Shown one piece after another: positions 22,927 through 33,599 of a DNA stretch of 64,000 bases. The notes under the pieces are model-generated. The model had not been told where the DNA came from, did no database searches, and saw only the letters and a program-made list of their open reading frames with translations. Numbering within the stretch: position 1 is the stretch's first letter; every line of letters begins with the position of its first letter. The position numbers were made by a program, and so were the translations under genes. Source of the DNA: Phocoena phocoena (Eukaryota > Chordata > Mammalia > Artiodactyla > Phocoenidae); the NCBI RefSeq assembly GCF_963924675.1, contig NC_089220.1, forward strand, positions 82,711,168-82,775,167. Direction: 5' to 3'.

Positions 22927-25130
22927 CGGATATGCCTGTGCAAAGTTATGCTTTACTTAATGCACTTCAGAGATGTTGCACATTTTACAAATTGAAGGTT
23001 TGTGGCAGCCATGCATCAAGCAAGTCTATCGGCGCTGTCTTTCCAATAACATTTGCTCACTTCACGTCTCTATGTCACATTTTGATTAATTCTCACAGTA
23101 TTTCAAACTTTTTCTTTGTTATTATATTTATTATGGTGATCTGTGATCTTTGATGTTACTATTGTAATTGGGGGTAGGGGGAGTGCCATGAAACGCACTC
23201 ACACAAGATGGTAAACTTAATAAACGTCGTGTGTGTTCTGACTGCTCTACCAACTGCCATTGCCCTGTTTTTCCCCACTCCTCAGGCTTCCCTATTCCCT
23301 GAGACACAACAATATTGAAATTAGGTCAATTAATAACCCTACAGTGGCCTCTAAGTGTTCAAGTGAAAGGGAGAGTCACATGTCTCTTACTTTAAATCAA
23401 AACCTAGAAATGATTTAGTGAGGAAGGCATGTCAAAAGCCAAAACACGCTAAAAACCAGGTCTTGTGCACCAGTTAGACAAGTTATAAATGCAAAGGAAA
23501 AGTTCTTGAAGGAAATTAAAAGTGCTACTCCAGTGAACACATGAATGATAAGAAAGCGAAACAGCCTTATTGCTGATATGGAGAAAGTTTTAGTGGTCTG
23601 GATAAAAGGTCAAACCAGCTACAACATTCCCTTAAGCCAAAGCCTCATCTAGAACAAATCCCTAATGTTCTTCAATTCTGTGAAGGCTGAGTGAGGTAAG
23701 GAAGCTGCAGAAGAACAGTTTGAAATGAGCAGAGGTTGGTTCATGAGGTTTAAGGAAGAAGTTGTCTCCATAAGATAAAAGTGCAATGTCTAGCTAAGGT
23801 AATGAAGGTGGCTACACTAAACAACAGATTTTCAATGTAGACAAAACATTGGAAGATGATGTCATCTGGGATTTTCATAGCTAGAGAGAAGTCAATGCCT
23901 AGCTTTAAAGCTTCAAAGGACAGACTGACTTTGTTAGGGGTCAATGTAGCTGGTGACTTGAAGTTGAAATCAATGCTTACTTACCATCCCCAAAATTCTA
24001 GGGTCCTTAAGAATGATGCTAAATCTATTCTACCTGTGCTCTATAAATGGAACAACAAAGTCTGGAAAACAGCACATCTGTTTACAACATGGTTTACTGA
24101 ATACTTTAAGCCTGCTGTTGAGAGCTCCTACTCACTGGCAATGCACCTGGTCACCCAAGAGCTCTGATGAAGACGTACAAGACTCACATTGTTATCATGC
24201 CTGATAACACAACATCCATTCTGCAGCCCATGAATCAAAGAGTAATTTTGACTTTTGAGTCTTATTATTTGAGACATACATTTTGTAAGGCTATAGCTGC
24301 TATAGACAATGATTCCTCTGATGGATCTGGGAAAAGTCAATTGAAAACCTTCTGGAAAAGATTCATTATTCTAGATGTCATTAAAAACATTTGTGATTCA
24401 TGGGAAGAGGTCAAACTATGAACATTAATATGAATCTGGAAGAAGTTGATTCCAACCCTCAAATATCCAGTAAACCTGTATAACTTTTAGGGGTTCAAGA
24501 CTTCAGTGGAAGAAGTAACCGCAGATGTGGTGGAAATAGCAAGAGAACAAGAATTAGAAGTGGAGCCTGAAGATGTGACTGGATTGCTGCCAACTCATGA
24601 TCACAACAGATGAGGAGATGCTTCTTAAGGATGAGCAATGACGATACTGGTTTCTTGAGATGGAATCTTCACTCCTGGTGAAGATGCTGGGAAGATTGTT
24701 GAAATGACCACAAAGGATTTAGAATATGACATACACTTAGTTAATAAGGCAGTGGCAGGGTTTGAGAGGACTGACTCCAATTTTGAAGCAAGTTCTTTGG
24801 GTAAAATGATATCAAACAGCATTGCCTGCCACCACCCAGATCGGTCAGCAGCCAACAACATCAAGACAAGACCCTCTACCAGGAAAAAGATTACAAAGTG
24901 CTGAAGTCTCAGATGATGGCTAGCAATTTTTAGCAATAAAGTATTTTTAATTATATTATGTACATTTTTTTAGATATAATGCAATTGTATACTTAATAAA
25001 TGTATAGTATAAACATAACTTTTATACGCACTGGGAAACTAAAAAATTTGTGTGACTCACTTTATTGCAATATTTGCTTTATTGTGTTGATCTAGAACTG
25101 AACCCTTGATATTTCTGAGGTGTGTCTATG
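22927..25130 (+). mobile_element. Tigger1 (pogo/mariner group) DNA transposon, nearly full length
   Basis: A cut-and-paste transposon remnant. The start (cggatatgcctg) and the end (ttctgaggtgtgtctatg) correspond to the degraded terminal inverted repeats. Between them the order tttacaaattgaaggtttgt, gtctatcggcgctgtc, agacacaacaatattgaaat, tggcctctaagtgttcaagt and cagatgatggctagcaattt follows Tigger1 from end to end. At 2.2 kb it is somewhat shorter than the roughly 2.4 kb family consensus as remembered, because of internal deletions (for example near 23790 and 24135). A TA precedes the start, as expected for TA target use. Confidence 0.88.
23400..24905 (+). pseudogene. Tigger1 transposase pseudogene
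   Basis: Remnant of a pogo-type transposase, which in intact form has an N-terminal helix-turn-helix DNA-binding region and a DDE catalytic core. Translated pieces are still readable but in different frames: [20 protein letters not shown] and [21 protein letters not shown] (23856-24167, frame 3) from the catalytic core, then [13 protein letters not shown] and [16 protein letters not shown] (24167-24421), and a last piece at 24704-24904. Stops, frameshifts and deletions make it non-functional. The catalytic acidic residues cannot be assigned with confidence. Confidence 0.85.
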
Positions 25131-25199
25131 GATTCTTCATATTTTTATTCAAAAATTTCCTTCATCTGCAAATAATAACATATTTTGGCCCCTTTTTTC

Positions 25200-26052
25200 T
25201 AATCCTTATACATTTTATTTTTTCTTGATTTACCATTTGCTTTGAAGCAGTGATACCAGGCATTTTTGTCTTGTTCCTGATTTTAAACAGAATGGCATTT
25301 TTAACATTTTGCCATGAAATATTACGTTTGCTATAGGTCTTTTTGTGGCTACTCTTAAATAGGTTCAGACAGTTTGCTTTCTCAATCAGCTATACATTTT
25401 TATAATGAATGGTTGTTGGATTTCATCAAATGTTTTTCCTACATTTATCAAGGTTACCACATTTTTATTCACTTCAAACTTCAAAATGGTGAATTACAAT
25501 AATATAGTTTCTAATGTTTAACTCATTTTGCATTTTGAAAAACATCTAATTTGGTCGTAATTTATTATATTTTGTTAATATATCACCAGATTCCACTGGC
25601 TAACATTTTCATTTAGCATTTTCATTCGTCTATGTTCATGAGTGAAACTGGCATATAGTTTTCCTTTCTTATATATCCTTGTCTGGTTTTAGCACCAAGG
25701 CTTTAGTCACCTCAGGAGACCAACTGACAAAATATTCTCTCTTTTTTATCATCTGAAAGTTTAGAATTACCTGCTCCTCAGATTATTAGAACTCACCTCT
25801 AAAATTATTGGGGCTGATGTTTTCTTTGCAGGAAGATTTTAAATAATGGGTTAAATTCCTTTACTAGTTATAGGATCATTTAGACTTTTTATACTCTTAT
25901 TGAGTCAGTTTTGATACATTTTTTTCTCTAAAAATTCATACATCTTATCTAGTTTATCCTAATCTGATGGTATATAGGTCTACAAAATATCATCTTATCT
26001 TTTTAGTAAATGCATAATCTGTGGTTATATTTCCCTTTTCATTCCATTTTTT
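25200..26052 (-). pseudogene. Old L1 ORF2 fragment, antisense
   Basis: The plus strand reads the reverse complement of ORF2: gaatggttgttggatttcat, acatttatcaaggttaccac, aatggtgaattacaataata, ccttgtctggttttagcacc and ggctgatgttttctttgcag, the usual order of antisense ORF2 reverse-transcriptase sequence. No frame remains. Confidence 0.7.
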
Positions 26053-26490
26053 CTTTTTTTTTTGGCAGAGCATAATTAATTTTATTTCATGTACTTTCTT
26101 AACACTAAGACAATAGCATTTTAAATCTAGCAGAGAGATGGTTTAGTGTTTTCATGAAAATAATTCAAATGTGTAAATTACTGTTTTATAGCCACACACT
26201 TTGCAAATGTCACTATCACATTTGTAGCCCTAGGGATTCCAGGGTTTGAGTGTAATCAGCCTTTTGTTTTGTTTTGTTTCCACACACACACACTGTATTT
26301 TATTTTTACAAGAGATAAATAAACTGACACCAAGCATTGTAAATGGATGACCACAACAAAAGCAACAATGACTGCAATTACCAAACACAAAACACATTCA
26401 TACTATGTCATAATATTGATATAATATCGTTCTCTCTGTTTTCCATTCATCATTTCTGTCATAAGTTTGTCAATGTTATTAAGTCTTTTT
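26053..26490 (-). other. Possible antisense processed retrocopy (3' UTR-like)
   Basis: Read on the minus strand, the sequence ends with gaaataaaattaattatgct then an A-run, so a polyadenylation signal AATAAA sits about 20 bases before a poly-A tract. A second AATAAA-like site with a CA repeat lies near 26290. The parent transcript is not recognised and no target duplication was found. It could equally be unrelated AT-rich sequence. Confidence 0.3.
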
Positions 26491-26505
26491 AAAGATACAC
26501 CCATC

Positions 26506-26887
26506 GTTGGGCTTATCTGGTGGCATAGTGGTTAAGAATCCACCTGTCAGTGCAGGTGACACAGGTTCGAGCCCTGGTCTGGTAAGATCCCACATGCTGT
26601 GGAGCAACTAAGCCCGTGCGCCACAACTACTGAGCCTGCGCTCTAGAGCCCGCGAGCCACAACTACTGAGCCCATGTGCTACAACTACTGAAGCCCACGT
26701 GCTACAACTACTGAAGCCCACACGTCTAGATAGCCTACGCTCTGCAACAAGAGAAGCTACCGCAATGAGAAGCCCGCGCACTGCAACAAAAAGTAGCCCC
26801 TGCTCACTGCAACTAGAGAAAGCCCATGCACAGCAATGAAGGCCCAATGCAGCCAAAAATAAATAAATAAATTTAAAATAAATAAAT
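26506..26887 (+). repeat. CHR SINE, older long form, complete
   Basis: Head gggcttatctggtggcatag, B-box caggttcgagccctgg, four actactga blocks, tail cagccaaaaataaataaata. Target duplications aaagatacaccc at 26491-26502 and 26888-26899. Confidence 0.92.
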
Positions 26888-26904
26888 AAAGATACACCCC
26901 TTTG

Positions 26905-27003
26905 TCTCCTGCACTGGCTGGAACACGTCTGTCCACTGTGGTTTCCTCAGCACCTAGAATCATGCCTAGAGCACTCTAAGTATTCACTAAGTATTTGTTA
27001 AAT
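26905..27003 (+). repeat. L2 3' end fragment
   Basis: Motifs tcagcacctagaatcatgcc and ctaagtatttgttaaat match the L2 3' terminus. Confidence 0.55.
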
Positions 27004-28300
27004 TTAAAAACGGAAAAAGCATAAGAGAACATGGCTAAAGAGAACATGGCTAAAGACCAAGTTTAACTAAGTGCCATAGCAGAAAACAATAACTACAAAT
27101 GCATGGATCTTTCTTTCAAGAAAAGTAAATAACAGCTTAAAATTTAGTATGTCCTGTTTGCCCCAATCTCCAGTATTTGCCTAATTCTGCTCCCCTAGAT
27201 GGAAATATAGATCTTTCAAGATTTAAAACTCACAATCTAGTTCTAGTGGTTTTCATGAAAGCAGGCTTATTTTACACAACACGTTTTAGGCTCTGGTGTT
27301 AGAAACAGAAATCATGAGTTTGCTAATTTTTCTTCACTACCATAGACATTAGTCAACAAGTGATCTTTAACATGTAGTACTGATCCATCACTATTGCTCA
27401 TTTTCTAAACTGATGTTGCTGATGTGCTGGAAATAAAGGGGCCTCATAAATGCAAAGACACAGAGGAAATGTTGAAAGGACAATGAACTCGGTACACATT
27501 GCTCAGTGGAGTCCTTCAGATACTGGCTTGTCAAACACGGAAGTGCAGGCCACTCTTTCCATTCTCAGGAAAAACTCTCTAGTGATCAGCAATTCCAACC
27601 CCTGCATCTCTGTTCCTAAACCAAACTGAATCAGAACGGACGAGAAGATAAATCACAGTTTCCTGAACTTACCCTTCTACACCTTTATAATCTATATACT
27701 TAATGGTTTTCTGTTGCAATCTGAGCTGAGAGTAGATTAATTGCATGACTCCATAGCTGTAAACAGGGTAACTTTGAAGATTAGATTGAGTATGCGCTGG
27801 CCCAAGCTAGGCTCTGTAAATCCTAACAAAATCCTTATATCAAATTTTTTTTGTTTTTATATTTGACAAATTTCTCCCAAAGTGAAATTCTGAGAACTTC
27901 CGGTAATTGAATCCTGCAGAGCTGGTGTCGGGACACAAGACTTGAAGCTAAAAGAGGTAGAGACTACTACAATTTAAGGCAATGACAGTAAGGCAGCTGC
28001 ATTGCGAGCGCCTGGATTGAGGAAAATGGGCCAGAAGCAGCCCCATCTCTGCTAATAATCTGAGCTTGGCTGAGGAAAGTAGAAGGCCCTGACCTCATGA
28101 AACTCAGGTCAAATGCATAAGGCAAGGCAAATGTAGAAGAACATACTTTAGGAGAAAGTATACTGTCTTGAAAATATTTAAAGATTGAGTGTATATTTAT
28201 GTATAGTAAAAGGGATAATTTTTTTAAATTATAAGTGCTAGAGACAAATGCTCCGTATTTGTCATGATAGATACAGGAGGCTGTTCTGCATATTTACAGT
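27004..28300. other. Unassigned stretch
   Basis: No gene or named repeat, apart from a 15-base tandem duplication (aagagaacatggcta twice, 27023-27052). Confidence 0.4.
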
Positions 28301-28364
28301 ACAACTGTAAGCCAGTGCCTGGAATACAATAGGTGTTCAATTAATATTTTTAGAAGGGTAAGCC

Positions 28365-28540
28365 GTGTAAAGAGCACTGCCCTGGAGTCCGGAGACCTGG
28401 ATTCTAATCCTGACCCTGTCATTAACTAGATTTGTCACTTCAAGAAAGTCACTTAGCTTCTTTAGTCACAAGCTTTTCCTCTATAAAGCAGACTATAAAT
28501 TGAATGGTCATAAGATAACTTCCTATTTGAAGCATCTATG
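28365..28540 (+). repeat. MIR SINE, sense
   Basis: Motifs aaagagcactgccctggagt, ggagacctggattctaatcc and gaaagtcacttagcttcttt in MIR order. A separate MIR/L2 3' tail lies just upstream at 28308-28350. Confidence 0.75.
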
Positions 28541-28589
28541 TCTCCATTAGTGCTACAAGAAGACCAGGTCCCCACACCCAGTAAGAACA

Positions 28590-28870
28590 TACTCTCAAGG
28601 AATCACTGAGCAGAATCACAAAGGCAGGGAAGTGAATGGGGTATTCAGTGAAAGGCAGCTAGTCTGGTGTGGCTGGAGAACTGGGCTGTAGAAAGAAGAT
28701 ATACAGGTGATGAGCATGAAGGAAATGGATGGAGCTAGGTCTGAGAATAATCACTTAAGGTGGGAGGGGTAAAGAGCTACAGCTGAAGATGAGCCCAAAG
28801 GATTCCAGCTCACCTGTTAAGCCAATGAAGTCTATAATATTGTGAATAGTGACGTCATCCTGTATGTTTA
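28590..28870 (-). repeat. Possible L2 fragment, antisense
   Basis: Weak resemblance to antisense L2 internal sequence (gcagggaagtgaatgg, gtgtggctggagaactgg). Confidence 0.3.
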
Positions 28871-28879
28871 AAGGGCAGG

Positions 28880-29045
28880 GGGGTTCAATCCTTGCTGCAC
28901 ATACTGACATATTTTTTAATAGAAGTGCCTGGGTCCCCCGCCCCCCAGAGACTCTGACTCAGTAAAACTGGGAGCGGGGGGAGGCCCTGACATCAGAATT
29001 ATTTTTTTATCTGTGGCAGTTCAAGTGCGTGATGAAAATCACGAG
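28880..29045 (+). repeat. MER5A-like MITE
   Basis: The sequence gagactctgactcagtaaaa followed by gggaggccctgacatcagaa resembles a MER5A-type hAT MITE. Confidence 0.5.
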
Positions 29046-29054
29046 CGACACTAC

Positions 29055-29260
29055 AGTTCACATACCTTTCAACGTTATCCTTCCATCCTCACAGCCATCT
29101 TAGAAAGGGAGCAGAGACAGTAGAATTATCACCATTTCACACGTGTGAAAATTGATCTCAAAGAAACACCTCTATCCAAATGACAAGTAGCAGAATTGAG
29201 ACTCTAAGCTGATTTCCTGAGCCCAGGTCCAGTGCTTTTTCGCTGTAGCTCAGCCGCCTA
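29055..29260 (-). repeat. MIR SINE, antisense
   Basis: Motifs attatcaccatttcacacgt, tagcagaattgagac and gagcccaggtccagtgcttt are MIR in reverse complement. Confidence 0.7.
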
Positions 29261-29829
29261 AAATGAAAACAGGCGTAAGTGAGTAAGAATTTATTCCTCC
29301 ATCCAAGAAAATATTAGAACCAAGAAGCATGACTTGAGGGTAGCAAAGGGTAAATTTAGGCCCAATGAAAAAGCAGTTCTTTGAATGTAGTTAATGCATA
29401 CATGGACTTACTAACCTGAAGACATGACAGATGATCATCAAGGGTTGGAAGGAGATTTAAACACATTTATAGGTGAAGGATACACTCTCAACTTTTTGAG
29501 AGCAACACTCTTTTCTCGTGCATTTGTCAGAGTCCAAAGGCCAGACTGGTTGTATTATGTTACTGACAGCCTACAAATTATAGTCAGATATCCTCAGAGT
29601 TTATGGTCTTATCTGCCTCATACTTCTACTGAAAATTTAATTACCTGTGCCCTCAGAAGGAACAGCACAGATAAGTGCAATTCTCACAAATCAGCTACCA
29701 AAAATGAGGATGTGGTGAGATGACCCAATTACCGCAGAAGGCCTGGGGCCCCTGGGTGACATCAGGCAAGCTAGTTATTACGTGATTAACATAGGGAAGG
29801 AAACTCACAGTTATCAGATGCCTGCAGTG
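29261..29829. other. Unassigned stretch
   Basis: A 99-codon open frame (29424-29723 plus) has no recognisable domain, homologue or splice context, so it is treated as chance. Confidence 0.4.
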
Positions 29830-30045
29830 GGGGAAGCCCTGTGTAAGACATTGCACATGCCATCACGTTTTGTGCTCACAGGAATCCCAGAAGGGTAGTA
29901 GTATCATTAGCTCTTTTTCACAGGTGAGGATAGTCAGGCTTAGAGAGGTTCAACAATACGCTTAAAGTTACAGAGCTCCACACAGCACAGCTAAGCCAGA
30001 GCTATCTCCAAAGCTTGTGGTCGTTCCACTATATTGTTTCTCACA
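29830..30045 (-). repeat. MIR SINE, antisense
   Basis: Motifs catgccatcacgttttgtgc, agctctttttcacaggtgag and cttagagaggttcaacaata are antisense MIR. Confidence 0.7.
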
Positions 30046-30703
30046 GCCTACCCCAAGTATAGAAAGAAACCTGATGCAACATAGTAAGCAACTACGTGAA
30101 AAGACTTGGCCACTATTAGATGGCTCTGTCTTCAGGGAGGGCATCTCAGTAGCTGCGGAGCTGCGTGGCTCACATCATGGGCAGCAGAACTCACAGCAGC
30201 GGCAGAAAGACAGGGCTCCTGACCTGCAAAGTCAGGGGGCATCTGATCCTTACACGCACATGTAGAATGTTCCTCCAGAGCTGGGAGTGTTTCCCCTGCG
30301 TGGGGAGTCCTGATGCTACATAGCAGATATGGCATTTCCAAAGCATGGCAGGCTAACTGTCAAAAAGATAGTAAGAAAGTTGGCAGCTACATGGCTGTTA
30401 AACAATCAAAACTTCACTGCCTAGTACAAAAGCCAGAGCTCATAGAAGCTGCTGCCTTAAATTCTGCGGGGTGCTAAGCTCTAAGGAAACACGTAGCATT
30501 ACACATACCATCCTTAAATACAACCCAAAGTGAGAGATGCATAGTTGGTTCAGAGGACTGAGTGCCAAACCTTTAACACTGAGAAACCACCCATGAAACA
30601 TACAGCTCAATTAGCACGTTTAATCCAGATGGAGCACCCCAAACACAGTGGGCCCGTAAAGCATCAACTCACACAGAAACCACCATCATCCCTAGCTTAC
30701 ACG
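30046..30703. other. Unassigned stretch before the MULE
   Basis: No gene or repeat recognised. Confidence 0.4.
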
Positions 30704-30712
30704 GCTGAAATG

Positions 30713-30838
30713 TGCGTACGGTACCTCCGCCATAAGCTTCTCTGCTACAAACACCTCTGCCGCAAACACTTTTGCCGCAAGTGTTTTCCCTGTGTAACTT
30801 AATTGGCCGTAAGGCATGGCTGCCGTAAAGGATAAAAG
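30713..30838 (+). repeat. MULE left terminal inverted repeat
   Basis: Contains short sub-repeats of the form ctgccgcaaacac / ttgccgcaagtg, about 14 bases apart, mirrored as aggcaaaa / aggcaaagatgttt in the right repeat. Confidence 0.7.
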
Positions 30839-30839
30839 A

Positions 30840-32010
30840 ACTGGTTGACGGTTTGGTTTCATTTCTTCATTGACGCAGTACTCCCATTTTCATATTGCAT
30901 TAATCTGAAAAACGCTGAGGGTCTCAAAGGCACAGGATTGAACGCATAAGTCCCACAGAATTTTGGACTGTTTGTCCAAAAGTGACATTATGCCCAGAAC
31001 AAACAACAGTGTAGAGGCTTTTCACAACACAATTCAAAGCTCAGTTACAGATATACATCCTAGTATTTGGAAGCTGTTACCTGTTTTTTCTCAAAGTGAT
31101 TCAGTTATATATATACAGACACAGACACACACACATACGTACACTTTATATTCTAATACATATATTCTTTTTCACATTCTTTTCCATTATAAGTTATTAC
31201 AAGATATTGAATATAGCTCCCTGTGATATACAGTAGGTCCTTGTTGTTTACCTGTTTTATATGTGGTAGTGTGTATATGTTAATCCCAAGGTCCTAATTT
31301 ATTGTCCCCCCACCCATCCCCTTTGGTAACCGTAAGTTTGTTTTCTATGTCTGTGAGTCTATTTCTGTTTTGTAAATAAGTTCATTTGTATCATTTTTTG
31401 AGATTCCACAGGTAAGTGATATCATATGGTATTTGTCTTTATGTGACTCACTTTACTTAATATGATAATCTCTAGGTCCATCCATGTTGCTGCAAAGGGC
31501 ATTATTTCATTCTTTTCATGGCTGAGTAGTATAGTATATACAGTATACCACATCTTCTTTCTCCATTTATCTGTTGATGGACATTTAGGTTGCTTCCATG
31601 TCTTGGCTACTGTACACCATGCTGCTTTGAACTTTGGAGTACATGTGTCTTTTCGAATTATGGTTTTCTCCAGATACACGTGCAGGAGTGGAATGCAGGA
31701 TCATACTCTATTTTTAGTTTTTTAAGGAAACTCCATACTGTTTTCCATAGGGACCGTACCAATTTACATTCCCACCAAGAGTGTAGGAGGTTTCCTTTTT
31801 CTCCACACCCTCTCCAGCATTTATTATTTGTAGACTTTTTAATGATGGCCATTCTGACTGGTGTGAGGTGATACCTCGTTGTAGTTTTGATTTGCAATTC
31901 TCTAACAATTAGTGATATTGAGCGTCTTTTCACGTGCCTGTTGGCCATCTGCATGTCTTCTTTGGAGCTGTTACCTCTCTTAATGAAGGAGGAAATTTTA
32001 GTGAAAAAGA
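30840..32010 (+). pseudogene. MULE transposase C-terminal remnant, split by L1
   Basis: The frame from about 30963 reads MPRTNNSVEAFHNTIQSSV then HPSIWKLLP. The RTNN-VE-(F/W)H and HPxIWK blocks are typical of the C-terminal side of the MULE transposase domain. At WKLLP the frame is broken by the antisense L1 at 31083. After the L1 and its second target copy the same frame continues [13 protein letters not shown] (31970-32014), so the L1 landed inside the coding sequence. A second L1 then interrupts it. The catalytic DDE core should lie upstream but is not recognisable in the short remaining left part, so the copy is dead and was probably internally deleted. Confidence 0.7.
31083..31965 (-). 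mobile_element. 5'-truncated L1, antisense, inside MULE transposase
   Basis: Reverse complement of L1 ORF2 tail and 3' UTR (caaagtgattcagttatata, gttgatggacatttaggttg, ccacaccctctccagcattt). Target duplications agctgttacct at 31072-31082 and gagctgttacct ending 31976. Very short T-run at the poly-A end. Confidence 0.88.
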
Positions 32011-32014
32011 AAAA

Positions 32015-32300
32015 CTGTGCAAAGTGAGAGAGTAGCATGGACAAATATACACTACCAAATGTAAAATAGAGAGTGGGAAGAAGCTGCATAGCACAGGGAG
32101 ATCAGCTCGGTGTTTTGTGACCACCTAGAAAGGTGGGATAGGGAGGGTGGGAGGGAGACACAAGAGGGAGGAGATATGGGGATATATGTATATATATAGC
32201 TGATTCACTTTGTTATACAGCAGCAACTAACACACCATTGTAAAGCAATTATACTCCAATAAAGATGTAAAAAATAAATAAAATAAAATAAAATAAAGAC
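32015..32300 (+). mobile_element. Short L1 3' UTR insertion, sense, inside MULE
   Basis: From gtgagagagtagcatggaca to caataaagatgtaaaaaata plus (AAATA)n tail. Target duplications tagtgaaaaagaaaaa (31999-32014) and tagtggaaaaagaaaaa (32301-32317). Confidence 0.88.
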
Positions 32301-32539
32301 TAGTGGAAAAAGAAAAAAAGGAAAAAAAAAAAGAAAATGTGTGATGCCAAACAAAGAGATGAATTAACAAGCAAAAAAATGTATAAAATACTATGAATGA
32401 AAAACTTTGAAGACAAGTATTTAGGTACAATCCATAAAATAGAATCAGTTATTTGTGCAGCATTGCCATGAATCTATGCACATTTTAAATGTATTCAAAT
32501 AATTTGTATTTTGCAATAATGTCTTTTTAATTTTTATTT

Positions 32540-32753
32540 TATTTATTTATTTTTTTTTTTTGCGGTACGCGGGGCTGTCACTGTTGTGGCCTCTCCTGTT
32601 GCGGAGCACAGGCTCCAGACGCGCAGGCTCAGCGGCCATGGCTCACGGGCCCAGCCGCTCCGTGGCATGTGGGATCTTCCCGGACCGGGGCACAAACCCG
32701 TGTCCCCTGCATCGGCAGGCGGACTCTCAACCACTGCGCCACCAGGGAAGCCC
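32540..32753 (-). repeat. CHR SINE, young short form, antisense, inside MULE
   Basis: From (TTTA)n/T-run and gcggtacgcggggctgtcac to caccagggaagccc. Target duplications near ttttaattttta (32525-32536) and ttttaattttgta (32758-32770). Confidence 0.9.
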
Positions 32754-32827
32754 TGTGTTTTAATTTTGTAATTCATTTTTCGTGTTTCATTATGTCCGTT
32801 TCCATGCCCCTCTTTTATTTTTTGCTA

Positions 32828-32950
32828 TTTTATCTTTTATGGCAAAACTGCCTTATGGCCAATTAGTTGTGCAGCAAGTATGTTTAGGCAAAAATTCTTG
32901 AGGCAAAGATGTTTATTGCAAAGAGGCTTTCGATAAAAATACCTAGAACT
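32828..32950 (-). repeat. MULE right terminal inverted repeat
   Basis: Reverse-complement partner of 30713-30838. The copy contains ccttatggccaattagttg and aggcaaagatgtttattgc. Confidence 0.7.
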
Positions 32951-33039
32951 GTTGAAATGGCCTTGTTCCTGCTATCCCTGCATTCCTCACCATGTTCAAC
33001 CCACTTCCCACCAGCAGCCAGACCCTCTTCTTGAAACAC

Positions 33040-33590
33040 ATAGATCTGATTTTGTTGTGCCCCTGCTCAAAACCTTTCCATTGTTCTTAGTATAAAGTTA
33101 CTTAATTCATGACCATAGCTAGCCAACCTCCTCAGCCTGATCATACCCACTCTCCCTCATACCCACCAAGCTCTATTTTGTCCTTTATTTAGTTTCCTAA
33201 CCACACTTGCCCGCCTCAGGACTTTATCACATGCCTTGTCCTGGTCTGAATCATGACCTTTCTCCCCACTCCCAGCCCATCACCTTAACCAGGCTAATTT
33301 CATTCCTCATATTTCTGCCTAAATGTCACATTTTCAGAATATCCAAATTAGTTGTCTCCTCTTATATTTTTCTCATAGCACCCTACTGTTCTGCTTTCAG
33401 GACAATCACAGTTCGAACGTAGCAATTAAGTATTTAAGTCTTTGTTAAAGTCTGTTTTTCCTACTAGAATGTAAACTCCAGGAGAGCACAGGAAAATGAC
33501 TCATTCATTTCTCTGTCCCTAAGTGCCTTCTACATTAAGTTGTTCATTCAATATTTGTTGAACAAATGAAAGAATGAATGAACATGGGTA
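33040..33590 (+). repeat. L2 LINE 3' region, sense
   Basis: The 3' region reads cctaaatgtcacattttcag, cctactagaatgtaaactcc and ttcaatatttgttgaacaaa, the usual order of L2 ORF end and 3' UTR. Confidence 0.7.
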
Positions 33591-33599
33591 CTCTTTCCC

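Larger units (their letters stand above)
30713..32950 (+). mobile_element. Mutator-like (MULE) DNA transposon with 9-bp target duplication
   Basis: Terminal inverted repeats of about 125 bp: 30713-30838 and the reverse complement of 32828-32950. The best-matching inner parts are taattggccgtaaggc against taattggccataaggc, then gccgtaaaggataaaa against gccataaaagataaaa. The outer 33 bases align without gaps and differ mainly by transitions. Flanking 9-mers gctgaaatg (30704-30712) and gttgaaatg (32951-32959) differ at one base; a 9-bp duplication is typical of MULEs. The interior holds a transposase remnant, two later L1s and one CHR SINE. It may belong with eutherian MULEs such as Ricksha, but I cannot confirm the family. 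Confidence 0.72.

Noticed and set aside
29424..29723. 99-codon plus-strand frame as a host exon
   Set aside because: No recognisable family, and no codon or splice evidence. Chance frames of this length are expected in 64 kb.
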